NCBI GenBank assembly: GCA_029850565.1 | Contig: JARCRR010000098.1 | Coordinates: forward strand, 1-5,743 | Reading direction: 5' to 3' | Length of the DNA: 5,743 bases | Source: Gallionella sp. | GTDB lineage: Bacteria > Pseudomonadota > Gammaproteobacteria > Burkholderiales > Gallionellaceae | Part shown: piece after piece, positions 4,518 through 5,743 of the stretch | How positions within the stretch are numbered: position 1 is the stretch's first letter | Layout of the letters: every line of letters begins with the position of its first letter | The notes under the pieces: model-generated | What the model was told of the DNA's origin: nothing | Databases searched by the model: none | Seen by the model: the letters and a program-made list of their open reading frames with translations, nothing else | Position numbers and translations under genes: made by a program

Positions 4518-5743
4518 ATGCTCAAGTTCCTTTCCATCCGCGATTTCGTCATCGTCGAGTCACTCGAACTCGATTTCTCCTCCGGCTTCACCGCGCTCAC
4601 CGGCGAGACGGGCGCGGGCAAATCCATTCTGATCGACGCCTTGTCGCTGGCGTTGGGTGAGCGTGGCGACGCGGGCATGGTGCGCACCGGTTGCGAACGC
4701 GCCGAGATCGCCGCCGAGTTCGACACCACTGCATTGCCTCAACTTGAAGCTTGGCTGCGCGAGCAAGAGTTGGAAGGTGACGAAGGCGTTTGTTTGCTGC
4801 GCCGCACACTGGATACCAGCGGTCGTTCGCGCGGCTTCATCAACGGCAGCAGTGCGACCCAGCAACAGATGCGCGAGGCTGGAGAACATCTGCTCGACAT
4901 CCACGGCCAGCATGCACACCAGTCTTTGTTGAGAGCCGATGCGCAACGCGACCTGCTAGACGCCCATGCCGGATTGAACAAGCAAGCCGAAGAGGTCGCC
5001 GCCGGCTTCAAGGCGTGGCAGACCCTGCACCGTCGCCGTACCCAACTGGAGCAGAATGCCGAGGCAGTTGCCGCCGAGCGTGAATTGCTGGCTTTCCAGC
5101 GGCGTGAGTTGGAGACTTTGAATTTCAGCGCAGAGGAGTGGCACACCCTGCAAGCCGACCATTCGCGTTTGTCGCATGCGGCCGGTCTGCTGGAGACGGC
5201 GCAGTTCGGTGTGGAGGTGTTGAGCGAATCGGACACCGCTTGCCTGGCGCAACTCAATGCGCTGGTCACGCGTTTGCGTGCGGGGCTGGAATTTGACGCG
5301 GGACTGCAAGACACGCTGACCATTCTGGAAAGTTCGCAGAACGAATTGCAGGAAGCGGTGTACGCACTGCGCCACTATCAGGAGAGATTGGATACCGACC
5401 CGCAGCAATTGCAGATGCAGGAGCAACGCATCGCCGATGTGATGGAGGCGGCCCGCAAATATCGTGTGAAGCCGGAAGCTTTGCCACAAGCACTGGATGG
5501 TGTCGTGGCGCGCTTGGAAGAGTTGGGCGGCGATGCCGATCTGGCGGAGTTGGCGAAACAAGAAGCGACGGCGCGCGAGGTGTATCTGTCGTCCGCCAAG
5601 AGGCTGAGTGGGGCACGTAGCAAAGCGGCCAAGAAACTGTCCGACGAGATCACTGCCGCCATGCAAACGCTGGCGATGCAGGGCGGCCGGTTCGCCGTGG
5701 CCCTGCTGCCGCTGGCAGAAGGCGGTATGCACGGCCTGGAATG
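4518..5743 (+). CDS. recN: DNA repair protein RecN (3' end outside window)
   Basis: RecN is an SMC-like cytoplasmic ATPase that acts with RecA in double-strand-break repair. The window holds 408 codons plus two bases of a family usually about 550 residues long, and the frame is open to the right edge. The N-terminus MLKFLSIRDFVIVESLELDF is typical. Walker A GETGAGKS occupies residues 29-36, followed by ILIDALSLALGERG. The Q-loop region has the RecN hallmark LLDIHGQHAHQSLL (125-138). Residues from about 140 to 380 are rich in Gln, Glu, Leu and Ala and fit the short coiled-coil arm. The ABC signature (SGGELSR-type) and Walker B expected in the C-terminal head lie beyond the edge, so completeness cannot be judged. 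ATG 4518 is four bases after the nadK stop with no good Shine-Dalgarno, suggesting translational coupling. No LexA box is visible before recN or before nadK, unlike the SOS-controlled E. coli gene. Confidence 0.96.
   Translation, partial: MLKFLSIRDFVIVESLELDFSSGFTALTGETGAGKSILIDALSLALGERGDAGMVRTGCERAEIAAEFDTTALPQLEAWLREQELEGDEGVCLLRRTLDTSGRSRGFINGSSATQQQMREAGEHLLDIHGQHAHQSLLRADAQRDLLDAHAGLNKQAEEVAAGFKAWQTLHRRRTQLEQNAEAVAAERELLAFQRRELETLNFSAEEWHTLQADHSRLSHAAGLLETAQFGVEVLSESDTACLAQLNALVTRLRAGLEFDAGLQDTLTILESSQNELQEAVYALRHYQERLDTDPQQLQMQEQRIADVMEAARKYRVKPEALPQALDGVVARLEELGGDADLAELAKQEATAREVYLSSAKRLSGARSKAAKKLSDEITAAMQTLAMQGGRFAVALLPLAEGGMHGLE

Noticed and set aside
4956..5732. A 258-codon open frame antisense to recN.
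   Set aside because: The plus strand encodes an uninterrupted RecN. The antisense protein is a Gln/Arg/Leu-rich product with no family features.
1..5743. CRISPR array, tRNA or rRNA gene, insertion sequence, phage or defence system.
   Set aside because: The window is nearly all recognised chromosomal coding sequence. No regularly spaced repeats, transposase or integrase motifs, or structural RNA signatures were seen.

Overview
The window looks like a piece of a betaproteobacterial chromosome. The gene order recN-nadK diverging from hrcA-hemH is characteristic of that class, and the HemH and HrcA N-termini read like betaproteobacterial members of their families. A Nitrosomonadales or Gallionellaceae-type host is my best guess from general resemblance only. 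Nearly every base is coding. The only real intergenic gap is 97 bp (3544-3640). I see no tRNA, rRNA, CRISPR array, insertion sequence or integrase.

Layout. (1) 1-364, plus strand: the C-terminal end of a GGDEF-domain diguanylate cyclase that begins left of the window. (2) 361-1437, plus strand: a GT-B-fold glycosyltransferase-like protein of unknown substrate. It starts at a TTG that overlaps the cyclase stop by 4 bp. (3) 1434-2522, minus strand: ferrochelatase hemH, which meets gene 2 tail to tail with a shared CTAG in which each strand reads its own TAG stop. (4) 2524-3543, minus strand: the heat-shock repressor hrcA, whose stop lies one base before the preferred hemH start. (5) 3641-4513, plus strand: NAD kinase nadK. 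(6) 4518 to the right edge, plus strand: the first 408 codons of the DNA-repair ATPase recN.

How the genes work together. There are three apparent transcription units. GGDEF-glycosyltransferase looks like a c-di-GMP enzyme translationally coupled to a sugar-transfer or sugar-binding protein. hrcA-hemH joins a chaperone-gene repressor to the last step of haem synthesis. nadK-recN joins NADP supply to double-strand-break repair. The last two diverge from the short gap. There, both genes have a TGN-extended -10-like element ending exactly 8 nt before the ATG, with no Shine-Dalgarno, which suggests near-leaderless mRNAs. The gap also holds an imperfect 16-bp palindrome.

The core genes are ordinary and confidently identified. 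The less explained parts are the GGDEF-glycosyltransferase pair and the architecture of the divergent promoter region.
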